The notes under the pieces are model-generated. The model was not told the DNA's origin and made no database searches. It saw only the letters and a list, made by a program, of their open reading frames with translations. A DNA stretch of 64,000 nt from Bacilli bacterium (GTDB taxonomy: Bacteria; Bacillota_I; Bacilli_A; ML615J-28; CAG-698). The position numbers were made by a program, and so were the translations under genes. Positions 44,275 to 53,041 of the stretch are shown here, in pieces; the stretch's first letter is position 1; every line of letters begins with the position of its first letter. Where the stretch lies: contig JAFZWP010000013.1 in NCBI GenBank assembly GCA_017617065.1, positions 1 through 64,000 on the forward strand, given 5' to 3'.

Positions 44275-47256
44275 ATGCTTGAACTTAAAAATATAACAAA
44301 AGTATATCATACTGGTGGGGAAGATGTTCATGCCTTAAAAGGCATTAACTTATCTTTTCGTGAAAACGAATTTGTCTCAATATTAGGGCCATCAGGCTGT
44401 GGAAAGACGACAATGCTTAATATCATTGGAGGGCTAGATCAATATACCGATGGCGACCTAATTATCAATTCCCGTTCCACAAAATGTTATAAAGATCGTG
44501 ATTGGGATACATATCGCAATCACTCAATTGGTTTTGTTTTCCAATCTTATAACTTAATCCCTCATCAAACAGCATTGCAGAATGTGGAACTAGCGCTGAC
44601 TTTATCTGGCGTTAGTAAGCATGAAAGGCGCAAAAAAGCAATTGAAGCCTTAAGTCAAGTAGGATTATCTGACCAATTAAAGAAAAAGCCAAATGAAATG
44701 TCAGGTGGTCAAATGCAAAGAGTTGCTATTGCTAGAGCAATAGTAAATGATCCTGATATCATCCTTGCAGACGAACCAACTGGTGCTCTAGATACCGAAA
44801 CTAGTATCCAAGTTATGGATATTCTAAAAGAAATATCTAAAAACAGATTAGTAATTATGGTTACTCACAATCCTGATATTGCTTCTTCTTATTCTACGCG
44901 TATCGTAAAGATGTTAGATGGCCTAATTATTGATGATTCAATGCCACTAAGTGATGAAGAAATTAAAGAGGCAAATGCCAAAGATAGCCAAAAGACTTAT
45001 AACAATAAAAAACCTTCAATGTCTTTTGTTACTTCTTTTCTTTTATCACTAAAGAATTTAATTACAAAACATGGTAGAACAATTCTAACTAGTTTCGCTG
45101 GTTCAATTGGTATTATTGGTATTGCTTTAATTTATGCAGTATCAGCAGGAGCTACAAAGTACATAAATGATGTTCAAGAAGAAACACTAGCTAGTTACCC
45201 TTTAACAATTCAGGAAGAAAATGTTAGCTTGGCTTCGCTAATTAATACATTTATGGGCAAAGCTGAAACTATTGAAGAACATGAAAACGATGCTGTCTAT
45301 AAAAAAGCAATGTTAGCGCAAATGGTTAATTCACTTAACACTTTGGAAGCTGATACAAATGATTTAAAATCATTTAAAGCATATTTAGAAGAGCAATTAG
45401 CAATTGAAGATAGCAAATTATCTGAAGCAATATCTGCTGTCCAATATTCATACAATACTAACTTAATTGTATATACCAAGAATGTTGATGGAGAGGTCAT
45501 CAAATCAGATACAAATGAAGCAATGATGACTATAATGAAAGATTATCTAAATATGGATATGTCTACATGGATGAGTGCCGCATCAAGCGGGCCACTTAGT
45601 TCATTTGTATATACAGGATCAGATATGTGGCATGAATTGATTCCAGGAACTAATGGTAAACCAATTAATGATGTTTATGATAAACAATATGAATTAGTTT
45701 ACGGATCATGGCCAGCTAGATACGATGAGGTAGTTATATTTGTAGATAAGAATAATGAAATTGATGATTTAACATTATATGCATTAGGTTTAGAATCATG
45801 GGATGAAATTAAAAAGATTGCGGAAGCTGCAATGAATAATACTACAGTTGAAGTAAATTCAAATAGTTGGACATATAAACAAATTTGTGACATGGAATTT
45901 AGAACCATCCTTAGTTCTAATTGTTATTCATATAATCCTTATACTAAAACATATTATGATTTAACATCTAATGCTACAATGCTTTCTTCTTTATACGAAA
46001 ATAAATCTACTCCACTTAAAGTTGTTGGAATTGTTAAGCCTAGTGAAGGTAGTGTATCGGGAATTGATTCAGGTATTGGTTATACTCATAAATTAACTGA
46101 ATACATTATTACTGAAGCATATAATTCAGATTCTTCAAAAGCACAAATTGCAAGTCCTGAAACTGATATCTTTACTAATTTACCATTTAAACCAGCAGTT
46201 GAGTTATCTACTTCTGCTAAAGCAGATTATTTTAGAGATTATGTTGCTTCTTTATCCACAAAAGAAAAGAGTGATTTATATACTGAAATTGCCTGCATTC
46301 CTGAAGATGAATATGTAAATAATCAAGTAGAGGCCACTCTTGCATCTATGACTAGGGCACAAAAAGAGGATATGTTATTCCAAGTGGTTAAATCACAAAT
46401 GCCAACTTTTGATGATGATACAATTAAAATGTATCTTCATACAATGGGTGAAGATGATTTAAATAATACATTATCACAACTACTTGCTATGCAAATTAGG
46501 CAACAATTTGCTTCTTCTGTTAGGGAAGAATTAGATCAAATTGAAGATAGTGAAAAAGCAGCTATGTTAGATGCAAAAGTAGCTACAGCTGATGATGAAG
46601 AACTTGCTAGTTATTATGATTCCGTTTTAGAATTTTCTTCTTCTACTTATGAAGCTAATTTAGTAAAACTTGGTTGTCTTGATTTAGATAGTCCTTCTGC
46701 TATTAGTTTATATTCAATATCATTTAAAGCAAAAGATGATGTTAAGGCAGAAATTGAAGCATATAATAGCAATGTAGATGAGACAAAAGAAATATCATAT
46801 ACTGATTATGTAGGTTTAATTATGTCATCAATTACAACAATCATTAATGCCATAACTATTATTCTAATGGCATTTGTTGGAGTATCACTTGTAGTATCTT
46901 CAATAATGATTGGCGTAATAACATTAATATCAGTACAAGAAAGAACAAAAGAAATCGGAATTTTAAGAGCAATTGGAGCATCAAAAGCCAATGTATCAAG
47001 TATGTTTAACGCAGAAACATTAATTATTGGTTTTACATCAGGTATCTTTGGTGTTTTAATTACTTACATCTTATGCATTCCAATTAATATAATTTTACGT
47101 TATTTCACTGATATTACTAATTTGCACGCTTTTTTACCTCCGTATGTGGCAATAATACTAGTAGCTATTAGTATGTTACTAACATTAATTGCCGGTATAA
47201 TCCCTTCTAGAAGCGCCGCAAGAAAAGATCCGGTCGTAGCGCTAAGAACTGAATAA
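44275..47256 (+). CDS. ABC transporter with ATPase fused to FtsX-type permease (MacB-like)
   Basis: A 993-residue single-chain mechanotransmission-type ABC protein. The N-terminal ATPase (about 1-235) shows GPSGCGKTTMLNIIGGLD, Q-loop FVFQSYN, signature MSGGQMQR, Walker B IILADEPTGALD and VTHNPD, the LolD/MacB group. One membrane helix (about 270-290) leads to an unusually large extracytoplasmic region (about 300-840), then three helices of an FtsX domain with QERTKEIGILRAIGASKANV and IPSRSAARKDPVVALR at the end. Such proteins export peptides or lipoproteins or drive envelope processes. It forms its own unit; the cargo is unknown. Confidence 0.92.
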   Translation: MLELKNITKVYHTGGEDVHALKGINLSFRENEFVSILGPSGCGKTTMLNIIGGLDQYTDGDLIINSRSTKCYKDRDWDTYRNHSIGFVFQSYNLIPHQTALQNVELALTLSGVSKHERRKKAIEALSQVGLSDQLKKKPNEMSGGQMQRVAIARAIVNDPDIILADEPTGALDTETSIQVMDILKEISKNRLVIMVTHNPDIASSYSTRIVKMLDGLIIDDSMPLSDEEIKEANAKDSQKTYNNKKPSMSFVTSFLLSLKNLITKHGRTILTSFAGSIGIIGIALIYAVSAGATKYINDVQEETLASYPLTIQEENVSLASLINTFMGKAETIEEHENDAVYKKAMLAQMVNSLNTLEADTNDLKSFKAYLEEQLAIEDSKLSEAISAVQYSYNTNLIVYTKNVDGEVIKSDTNEAMMTIMKDYLNMDMSTWMSAASSGPLSSFVYTGSDMWHELIPGTNGKPINDVYDKQYELVYGSWPARYDEVVIFVDKNNEIDDLTLYALGLESWDEIKKIAEAAMNNTTVEVNSNSWTYKQICDMEFRTILSSNCYSYNPYTKTYYDLTSNATMLSSLYENKSTPLKVVGIVKPSEGSVSGIDSGIGYTHKLTEYIITEAYNSDSSKAQIASPETDIFTNLPFKPAVELSTSAKADYFRDYVASLSTKEKSDLYTEIACIPEDEYVNNQVEATLASMTRAQKEDMLFQVVKSQMPTFDDDTIKMYLHTMGEDDLNNTLSQLLAMQIRQQFASSVREELDQIEDSEKAAMLDAKVATADDEELASYYDSVLEFSSSTYEANLVKLGCLDLDSPSAISLYSISFKAKDDVKAEIEAYNSNVDETKEISYTDYVGLIMSSITTIINAITIILMAFVGVSLVVSSIMIGVITLISVQERTKEIGILRAIGASKANVSSMFNAETLIIGFTSGIFGVLITYILCIPINIILRYFTDITNLHAFLPPYVAIILVAISMLLTLIAGIIPSRSAARKDPVVALRTE

Positions 47257-47267
47257 ACTTAAATTTT

Positions 47268-47300
47268 GAGCCAATTTTTATAAAATTTGGCTCTTTTTTT
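47268..47300 (+). terminator. Terminator after MacB-like gene
   Basis: Stem gagccaattttt/aaaatttggctc with a short loop and seven T. Confidence 0.9.
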
Positions 47301-47355
47301 AATTTTATTGTTGATTTTTTTATAATTGTGATAAAATATATTTGGAGGTGGATTT

Positions 47356-47565
47356 ATGGCAAACACTAAAACTATTTATCATGTATCTAAGAGAGATAAT
47401 GATGGACGTGAATGGAAAGTATTCATTCAAGGATCAGACAAAGTAATTAAGCTATTTAAGACACAAAAAGAAGCTCTAGACTATGCACAAGGATTATGTA
47501 AGAACAAAAACGATGGTTCTACAGTAATGTTACATGGCTTAGATGGAAAAATGAGAAAATATTAA
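47356..47565 (+). CDS. DUF2188 small protein
   Basis: A 69-residue protein of the DUF2188 family, function unknown. Visible are the family's HVSKRDNDGREWKVFIQGSDK and KTQKEALDYAQGL segments, suggesting a small alpha/beta fold. A strong GGAGGTGG site supports translation. It stands alone between two terminators; no functional link to neighbours is evident. Confidence 0.82.
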   Translation: MANTKTIYHVSKRDNDGREWKVFIQGSDKVIKLFKTQKEALDYAQGLCKNKNDGSTVMLHGLDGKMRKY

Positions 47566-47571
47566 TAACCA

Positions 47572-47603
47572 AAAATAGATAGGTGTAAACCTATCTATTT
47601 TCG
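47572..47603. terminator. Terminator between DUF2188 and ssb genes
   Basis: Stem aaaatagataggt/acctatctatttt with gtaa loop, T-rich on both strands, between converging genes. Confidence 0.82.
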
Positions 47604-47666
47604 TTATATTTGATATATTTTTGCTAGGGACATATATCATATTAGAAGTGATTGAGGGAGCGTGGG

Positions 47667-48104
47667 TTATTCTTCTTCTTTTACTTCTTTTTTCTTTGCT
47701 TTTTTAACTTCTTTTTCGATTGCTTCGTTTATATCTCTACATTCATCATCATCAACTTGGATATTCTTGATGTCTTTTTCTTTTTGCGGGATGGCATTAA
47801 TAAAGGCAACGCGTTCACCAATAATATCGATAGATTTTACACGTACGCCACCGACTTCTTGATAGTGGGTAACAAGTCGTCCTTTAACTCCGATTACACT
47901 GCCTGGTCCGCAATAAGTATATACTGCATCCGCATATCCTTGCCAAATAGTAACAGGAAAGAAATCAGTTTCCCTAGTTCCTTCTTGGCTTTTAAAAGGG
48001 CGATCAACAGCTAAATCGAAATTGCATACTTTAGAACCATCATCAAATATTTTAATACGAGGTTCACTTGAAACGCGTCCTACTAAAACAAGATTATTTA
48101 GCAC
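47667..48104 (-). CDS. ssb: Single-stranded DNA-binding protein
   Basis: OB-fold protein that coats single-stranded DNA. The N-terminal 105 residues match SSB: NLVLVGRVSSEPRI, VCNFDLAVDRPF, DFFPVTIWQGYADAVYTYCGPG and VKGRLVTHY. The C-terminal tail is charged (EKEVKKAKKKEVKEEE) and lacks the usual acidic tip ending in Ile-Pro-Phe that recruits partner proteins. It may be a second or specialised SSB. The start is GTG with AAAGGAG upstream; monocistronic on the minus strand. Confidence 0.9.
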   Translation of the reverse strand: MLNNLVLVGRVSSEPRIKIFDDGSKVCNFDLAVDRPFKSQEGTRETDFFPVTIWQGYADAVYTYCGPGSVIGVKGRLVTHYQEVGGVRVKSIDIIGERVAFINAIPQKEKDIKNIQVDDDECRDINEAIEKEVKKAKKKEVKEEE

Positions 48105-48233
48105 TAATTACTCCTTTCTTTACTAGCCATCTTAATTATAGATAATTATTAAATATTTTAAAAACTAGCTAAAACTATCATTTTATTGTTTCCAAAGTCT
48201 ATTTTCCTAAATAAGTTTTATATATAGATATTT

Positions 48234-48276
48234 AAAAGCCATTCTTATCATATATTGATAAAAATGGCTTATTTTT
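48234..48276. terminator. Terminator after lacI-type gene
   Basis: Long stem aagccattcttatca paired with tgataaaaatggctt (one mismatch), five-base loop, T-rich on both sides; it lies downstream of the LacI-type gene and ahead of ssb. Confidence 0.75.
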
Positions 48277-48311
48277 ATACATTTTATAAAAAATGTCGGT
48301 TTTTAAATCTC

Positions 48312-49301
48312 TTATTTTTCCAAACTACTATCGCGTTTAATTACATTAGCGCTATTTACATAAAGCGCTTCAGTCGTTGTTTTCTTATTAATAATATCAA
48401 TAGCATATTTTGCTACCCTCTTACCATATCCAAACCAATCAACTGAGATTGTAGATAAAGATGGGCTAATCAATGATGCTTTATCAATATTATCAAAACC
48501 TGTTACTTTTACATCTTTAGGTACATTATAGCCTGCTTCTTTGATAGCGCGCATTGCTCCAATTGCTAATTCATCATTTCCACACATCAATGCATCAAAC
48601 ATAAGTTTATTATTTTTAAGTACTTCTTTAATAGTTAAGTAGCCTTTTTCTTCGGTAAATGAATCGGCATCAAATATGATATCCTCTCTAAACTCTAGAT
48701 TCATAGATTCAAGTGCGCGCTTGTAGCCATTAAATCTTGTGGAATTATGATATGAAGCATGTGGCCCTAATAAATAAGCAATATGTTTACAACCACTATT
48801 TATTAAATCAAGTGTTTGATTATACATTCCTTCTTCATTATTAACATCTGCCATATAGATATTATCACCGCTGGCAAATTTATCTAGCACTACAATTGGT
48901 AGAATTGAAGCTATATCTTTAAGCAAATTAATATCAAGTTTAGGATCCATAATAATAGCTAAATCAACCATTCTACCTCTAATCATTGATAGATTAGAAT
49001 CAGGAATCATAACTAGCATATTATATCTAGAATCATATTCTTTAAAACCACTAACAAGTCCAGATAAAACTGTATGGTGAATTGGTCCATCAAAGTCAGG
49101 AATAAAGACACCAATATTAAATGATTTTTTACGTTTTAATCCACTTGCATATGCACTAGGAACATAGTTTAATTCTTCTGCTGCCTTCAAGATTTTATTT
49201 CTTGTGTTTTCCGGAATTTCTTTACTTCCATTCAATGCATAAGAAACAGTTGTAACCGAATAATTACAATATTTAGCTAAATCTTTAATTGTAACGTTCA
49301 T
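48312..49301 (-). CDS. LacI-family transcriptional regulator
   Basis: A 329-residue repressor. The N-terminal helix-turn-helix is VTIKDLAKYCNYSVTTVSYALNG with the hinge helix around YVPSAYASGLKRKKS; the rest (about 60-329) is a periplasmic-binding-protein-like sugar-sensing domain (NIGVFIPDFDGP, GCKHIAYLLG, GFDNIDKASLISPSLSTISVD). It is the first gene after the long glycan operon on the same strand, separated by a terminator, so it is the likely local regulator of that locus. Its effector would be a sugar derived from the glycan. Confidence 0.9.
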   Translation of the reverse strand: MNVTIKDLAKYCNYSVTTVSYALNGSKEIPENTRNKILKAAEELNYVPSAYASGLKRKKSFNIGVFIPDFDGPIHHTVLSGLVSGFKEYDSRYNMLVMIPDSNLSMIRGRMVDLAIIMDPKLDINLLKDIASILPIVVLDKFASGDNIYMADVNNEEGMYNQTLDLINSGCKHIAYLLGPHASYHNSTRFNGYKRALESMNLEFREDIIFDADSFTEEKGYLTIKEVLKNNKLMFDALMCGNDELAIGAMRAIKEAGYNVPKDVKVTGFDNIDKASLISPSLSTISVDWFGYGKRVAKYAIDIINKKTTTEALYVNSANVIKRDSSLEK

Positions 49302-49320
49302 AGTATGTTGTTTCCTTTCT

Positions 49321-49356
49321 TATTTAATAAAGCAATAATTATTATTTTATTAAATA
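49321..49356. repeat. AT-rich inverted repeat upstream of lacI-type gene
   Basis: Ten-base perfect arms tatttaataa (49321-49330) and ttattaaata (49347-49356) with a 16-base AT spacer, between the operon terminator and the LacI ATG. It could be an autoregulatory site, but AT richness makes chance likely. Confidence 0.3.
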
Positions 49357-49398
49357 AAAAAGGAAGGATTGGCTGCACCCCGAAGAGTGCAACCAATC
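49355..49398 (-). terminator. Terminator of the glycan operon
   Basis: Stem gattggctgcaccc with gagtgcaaccaatc (two mismatches), cgaa loop, then a T run on the minus strand, after the stop of the large lipoprotein. Confidence 0.88.
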
Positions 49399-49412
49399 AA
49401 TCTATTAAATTT

Positions 49413-52400
49413 TTATTCTTCTGGTAATTCTACTAGGAATACAAGTTCAGTGATTTCAACTGGATGACCAGTTCCAACTGAATCTGGATTAACGAATAAA
49501 ATCATAGCTTTCTTAGCAGGATCAATAGTCTTATCTGATAAATCCACTACTGCGCTTTGAACTTCGCCAGTAAATGTAACGAATGTTTCATGTTGATCGC
49601 CAGCCTTGAATAAAATTCTTTCGCCTTCAGTACCTTTTACAGTGTACTTAAATCCTTTATATCCTTCAACGCTTTGAGAAACTTCAATCCAGAAACTATC
49701 CCATGTATTAGTATTAGTAGTTGGTTTAGTTAATACTAATGCTTTTTCATAAGAGCATGGATCAGTTTTTTCAATTTTACCATTTAATAAGTTTAGAGCA
49801 TCTTTACCATCGCCTTGTAATTCTAATTTAGTAATTATAATTTGATGTCCTGTTCCACTTACACCAGGGTTAGCAAATAAAATCATAGTCTTTGCAGCTG
49901 CATTCCATTCGAAATTAGCAGGTAAATCAAATGCTACTTCTTGAACTTCACCAGTTAAAGCAACACTATGTTCACCAGCGCCTTTATCATTAGTCTTTAA
50001 TAACAAAGTTTCTCCAGCTGTACCTTTAACAGTAGCAACAACTTTAGTATAACCAGCAAGTTCAACATCACTTACAGTTAATCCAACCCAATCCCATTCG
50101 CCGCCACCAGTCTTAGCAATTCTTAATTGCCATTCATATTCGTGACCGTTAGCAGTTGTAGTAGGATTTGCTAGTAAATCTACATCGTGTTTAACTTCTT
50201 CTTGTGGTTGATCTGATAAAGAAGCTGCGTATACAAATTCAGAAATAATAATTTCATGACCTGAACCAGCGCCTTGTACATTAGGGAATACGATCATTGA
50301 TGATTTAGCTTTATCAAATGTTAAGTTAGCTAGATCAATAACACCTGTTGAAGGTTCATCACCTAAAGTGATCCATTCTTCACCAGCATTTTGGTCATTA
50401 GCCTTTAATAAAACTTTTTCACCAGCTGTACCTTTAACAGTATATTTAACACCTTCGTAGCCAGTTAAATCAGCGCCTAAGTCAATCTTAATGCAATCCC
50501 ATTCTTCAGTATTTGTAGTAGCTTTAACTAAAACAATTTGTCTTTCGAATGTGCAAGATGGTTCTTTTGCCATCTTACCTGCAAGTAAATCAACACTTGC
50601 TTCATCATTTTGTAATTCTAATTTACTAATTACAAATTCATGACCAGTTCCACTTGCATTTGGATTAGCAAATAAAATAATGTTTTGTTTACCTTCTAGC
50701 CAAACAGTATTTTCAGGGAATACAAATTCTACATCTTGAACTGTTCCATCACAAGTAACCCATTTTTCAAGTTGGTCATTTACTTTAAATAGAATTTGTT
50801 CGCCATTAGGGCCTTTAACTTGTGCAACTAACTTAGTGTAATCGTTGATATCAGCGCCTTCTACAGTTAGTCCAACCCATTCCCATTCACCGCCGCCATT
50901 CTTAGCAATGATAACTCTACGGCTTGCTTCAATTCCAGTTGGAGCAGTAATTACACCAGTTAATAAATCTTTATCTTCTTTTACTACTTCTTCAGGAGCA
51001 GAATAGTTTTGAACAAAGAATAATTGAGAAACTTCAACTTCATGGCCAGTTCCGTTTGCACCAGGGTTAGCAAATAATACTAATGCTGGTTTCTTAGCGT
51101 CAAAGTCAGCTTCATATTCGAAGTATAATGCTTGGTTTTCACCAGTTAAGTCTACCCATTTTTCAATCTTATCATAGATCTTAACTAATAATCTTTCGCC
51201 AGCTGTACCTTTAACAACCATTGATAATGCATTGAATCCTACTAAGTTAGCATCAGTTACATACTTAACATGATCCCAATTATAATCTTCACCTTCAAAT
51301 GCAGCCTTTTGGAATTTCAAAACGCCGTTTTGTAAAGTAAATGTAGTCTTAGTATTAGATTCACCTGCTTCATTAACTGGAGTTGACCAGCCAGTTGCAT
51401 TAGCTAGAGCATTATGTAATGCTGGATAATTACCAAATTGTAATGCAGCAATAGTGAAATCTCCAGAAGCACCTTCTGCGTCAGTTCCAGGGAAGATAAC
51501 TACTGCAAGCTTGCTCATATCCATCTTTACATCAAATTCTAAATCAAGTGATTGCATTTCGCCTGTAGCAGTAACGAATAATTCATAAGTATCATTAACC
51601 TTGAATAAGATTTGTTTGTCTTTAGGACCCATGAATGATACTCTTAGATGATCATATCCACTAGCATCAACGCCTTGGGCAAACTTAATACCTACCCATT
51701 CCCATTGACCTGCATCTGCACTCTTAGAAACAGTTAGCATATGAGTTTGTTCATTGTATGCTGCAGTTACATGAGATTCATCAGCTTTAACCAATTCACC
51801 ACCAAGGATGATGATATCTTCTTTAAGTTCTTTAGCTTTTTCCCATTTAGCAAATACTACTGCACCTTCTGCAGGCATCTTATCAAATGTAAATGGAGTA
51901 GTTAATGCGCTATCTGCATACCAACCAGCAAATACCCAACCAGCTCTTTCAGGATCAGCAGGAGCAGAAACTGTGGCACCAGCAACATCATAAATTTCAG
52001 CGATATCATCGCCTCCATTAACTGCGAAGTGAATTGCAGATTTTTGAGCAACATCAGCATCTACTGTACGATATAATTTAACGCTCTTAATCTTAACGTA
52101 TTCTGGAGTATCTCCGCATCCAGCAGTTCCACCATTTAAGAATACTAAGAATTTAGATCCGCTTACTGAACTAAAGTTGTCTTCAGTACCAGTGAAAATA
52201 ACTTTTTGTACCTCACCAGTAAATGTAACTGAAGCTTCAATAGCAGCTAAAGCATCGCCACCTTCAACTTTTACTACAGCAGTAGCATCTTTAGTACCAA
52301 TTAATTCTACTACAACAGTATTGTTGTGTTTTGTAGGTACAGGAATAACAGCAGCACAATATGACCATTCACCTTTTGCAGCTGTAGATGTAATCTTAAC

Positions 52401-53015
52401 GCCATCTTCTTCCTCAGCTAATTGGAATACGCCATCGTTATCACCAAATTTTAGAGGAACAGTAATTGAAGAACCTGTTTCATAAACTTGCCACTTAGCA
52501 TAAGCTGTAGTGTTAGTTCTAGGCATTACGAAAGATAGTTTATTAGTATAAGCTCTATCTGTATACCAACCAACAAATACATATCCTTCTCTAGTAGGAT
52601 CTTCAGGCATCTTAAATGTCTTACCACCTTCTAAAACGATTGGATCATAAGATTGTCCACCTTGAGAATCAAATGTTAATGTAGATACCCATTTAGCATA
52701 AAGATCTACATTTTGACTTGGCATAACTGATGGGAATTCATAAGGTTCTGTTAAGTCAACATCTGAATACCATCCACCAAATGTTAAATTAGCTTTAGTA
52801 GGATCAGCTGGTTTAGTAATAGCTGCACCAGCTTCAGCTTTAATAGCTGCTACTTCGCTTCCTTCGTTAGATTCAAAAGTAATAGTGTATTCTTGCTTTT
52901 GAGTTTGGCCTCCATTTTCGCCGCCATTGTTGCCACCATTGTCTTTTTTACAAGCAGCTAAAGAGAAAACCATTAAAAATGCAAATAAACAAATTAAAAA
53001 TCTTTTAAATTTCAT
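49413..53015 (-). CDS. Large repeat lipoprotein: InlB-type B repeats plus seven CBM-like modules
   Basis: A 1200-residue surface lipoprotein (lipobox SLAAC at residue 22, then an Asn/Gly linker). Three InlB B-type repeats end in FGGWYSDVDL...LYAKW (about 45-110), FVGWYTDRAY...AYAKW (115-175) and FAGWYADSAL...VFAKW (325-395). Around and after them I count seven beta-rich modules of about 120-130 residues; the last six share W-x-W (GGEWEWVGL, QWEWVGI), VKGTAGE, a LLKTND/ILFKVND strand and the end ILFANP..GTGHE..I..LEL. They resemble carbohydrate-binding beta-sandwiches but I name no family. Its place beside GH3 and GH144-like genes suggests glycan capture at the cell surface. Confidence 0.85.
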   Translation of the reverse strand: MKFKRFLICLFAFLMVFSLAACKKDNGGNNGGENGGQTQKQEYTITFESNEGSEVAAIKAEAGAAITKPADPTKANLTFGGWYSDVDLTEPYEFPSVMPSQNVDLYAKWVSTLTFDSQGGQSYDPIVLEGGKTFKMPEDPTREGYVFVGWYTDRAYTNKLSFVMPRTNTTAYAKWQVYETGSSITVPLKFGDNDGVFQLAEEEDGVKITSTAAKGEWSYCAAVIPVPTKHNNTVVVELIGTKDATAVVKVEGGDALAAIEASVTFTGEVQKVIFTGTEDNFSSVSGSKFLVFLNGGTAGCGDTPEYVKIKSVKLYRTVDADVAQKSAIHFAVNGGDDIAEIYDVAGATVSAPADPERAGWVFAGWYADSALTTPFTFDKMPAEGAVVFAKWEKAKELKEDIIILGGELVKADESHVTAAYNEQTHMLTVSKSADAGQWEWVGIKFAQGVDASGYDHLRVSFMGPKDKQILFKVNDTYELFVTATGEMQSLDLEFDVKMDMSKLAVVIFPGTDAEGASGDFTIAALQFGNYPALHNALANATGWSTPVNEAGESNTKTTFTLQNGVLKFQKAAFEGEDYNWDHVKYVTDANLVGFNALSMVVKGTAGERLLVKIYDKIEKWVDLTGENQALYFEYEADFDAKKPALVLFANPGANGTGHEVEVSQLFFVQNYSAPEEVVKEDKDLLTGVITAPTGIEASRRVIIAKNGGGEWEWVGLTVEGADINDYTKLVAQVKGPNGEQILFKVNDQLEKWVTCDGTVQDVEFVFPENTVWLEGKQNIILFANPNASGTGHEFVISKLELQNDEASVDLLAGKMAKEPSCTFERQIVLVKATTNTEEWDCIKIDLGADLTGYEGVKYTVKGTAGEKVLLKANDQNAGEEWITLGDEPSTGVIDLANLTFDKAKSSMIVFPNVQGAGSGHEIIISEFVYAASLSDQPQEEVKHDVDLLANPTTTANGHEYEWQLRIAKTGGGEWDWVGLTVSDVELAGYTKVVATVKGTAGETLLLKTNDKGAGEHSVALTGEVQEVAFDLPANFEWNAAAKTMILFANPGVSGTGHQIIITKLELQGDGKDALNLLNGKIEKTDPCSYEKALVLTKPTTNTNTWDSFWIEVSQSVEGYKGFKYTVKGTEGERILFKAGDQHETFVTFTGEVQSAVVDLSDKTIDPAKKAMILFVNPDSVGTGHPVEITELVFLVELPEE

Positions 53016-53041
53016 TTCAATCTCCTTCTTTTATATTTTGT

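Noticed and set aside
49321-49356. LacI operator
   Set aside because: The inverted repeat is all A/T with a long spacer and lacks the central CG typical of LacI-family operators; kept only as a low-confidence repeat.
49413-53015. Tandem DNA repeat array
   Set aside because: The repetition is at protein level only; modules are diverged, so this is an old domain expansion and not a recent DNA repeat.
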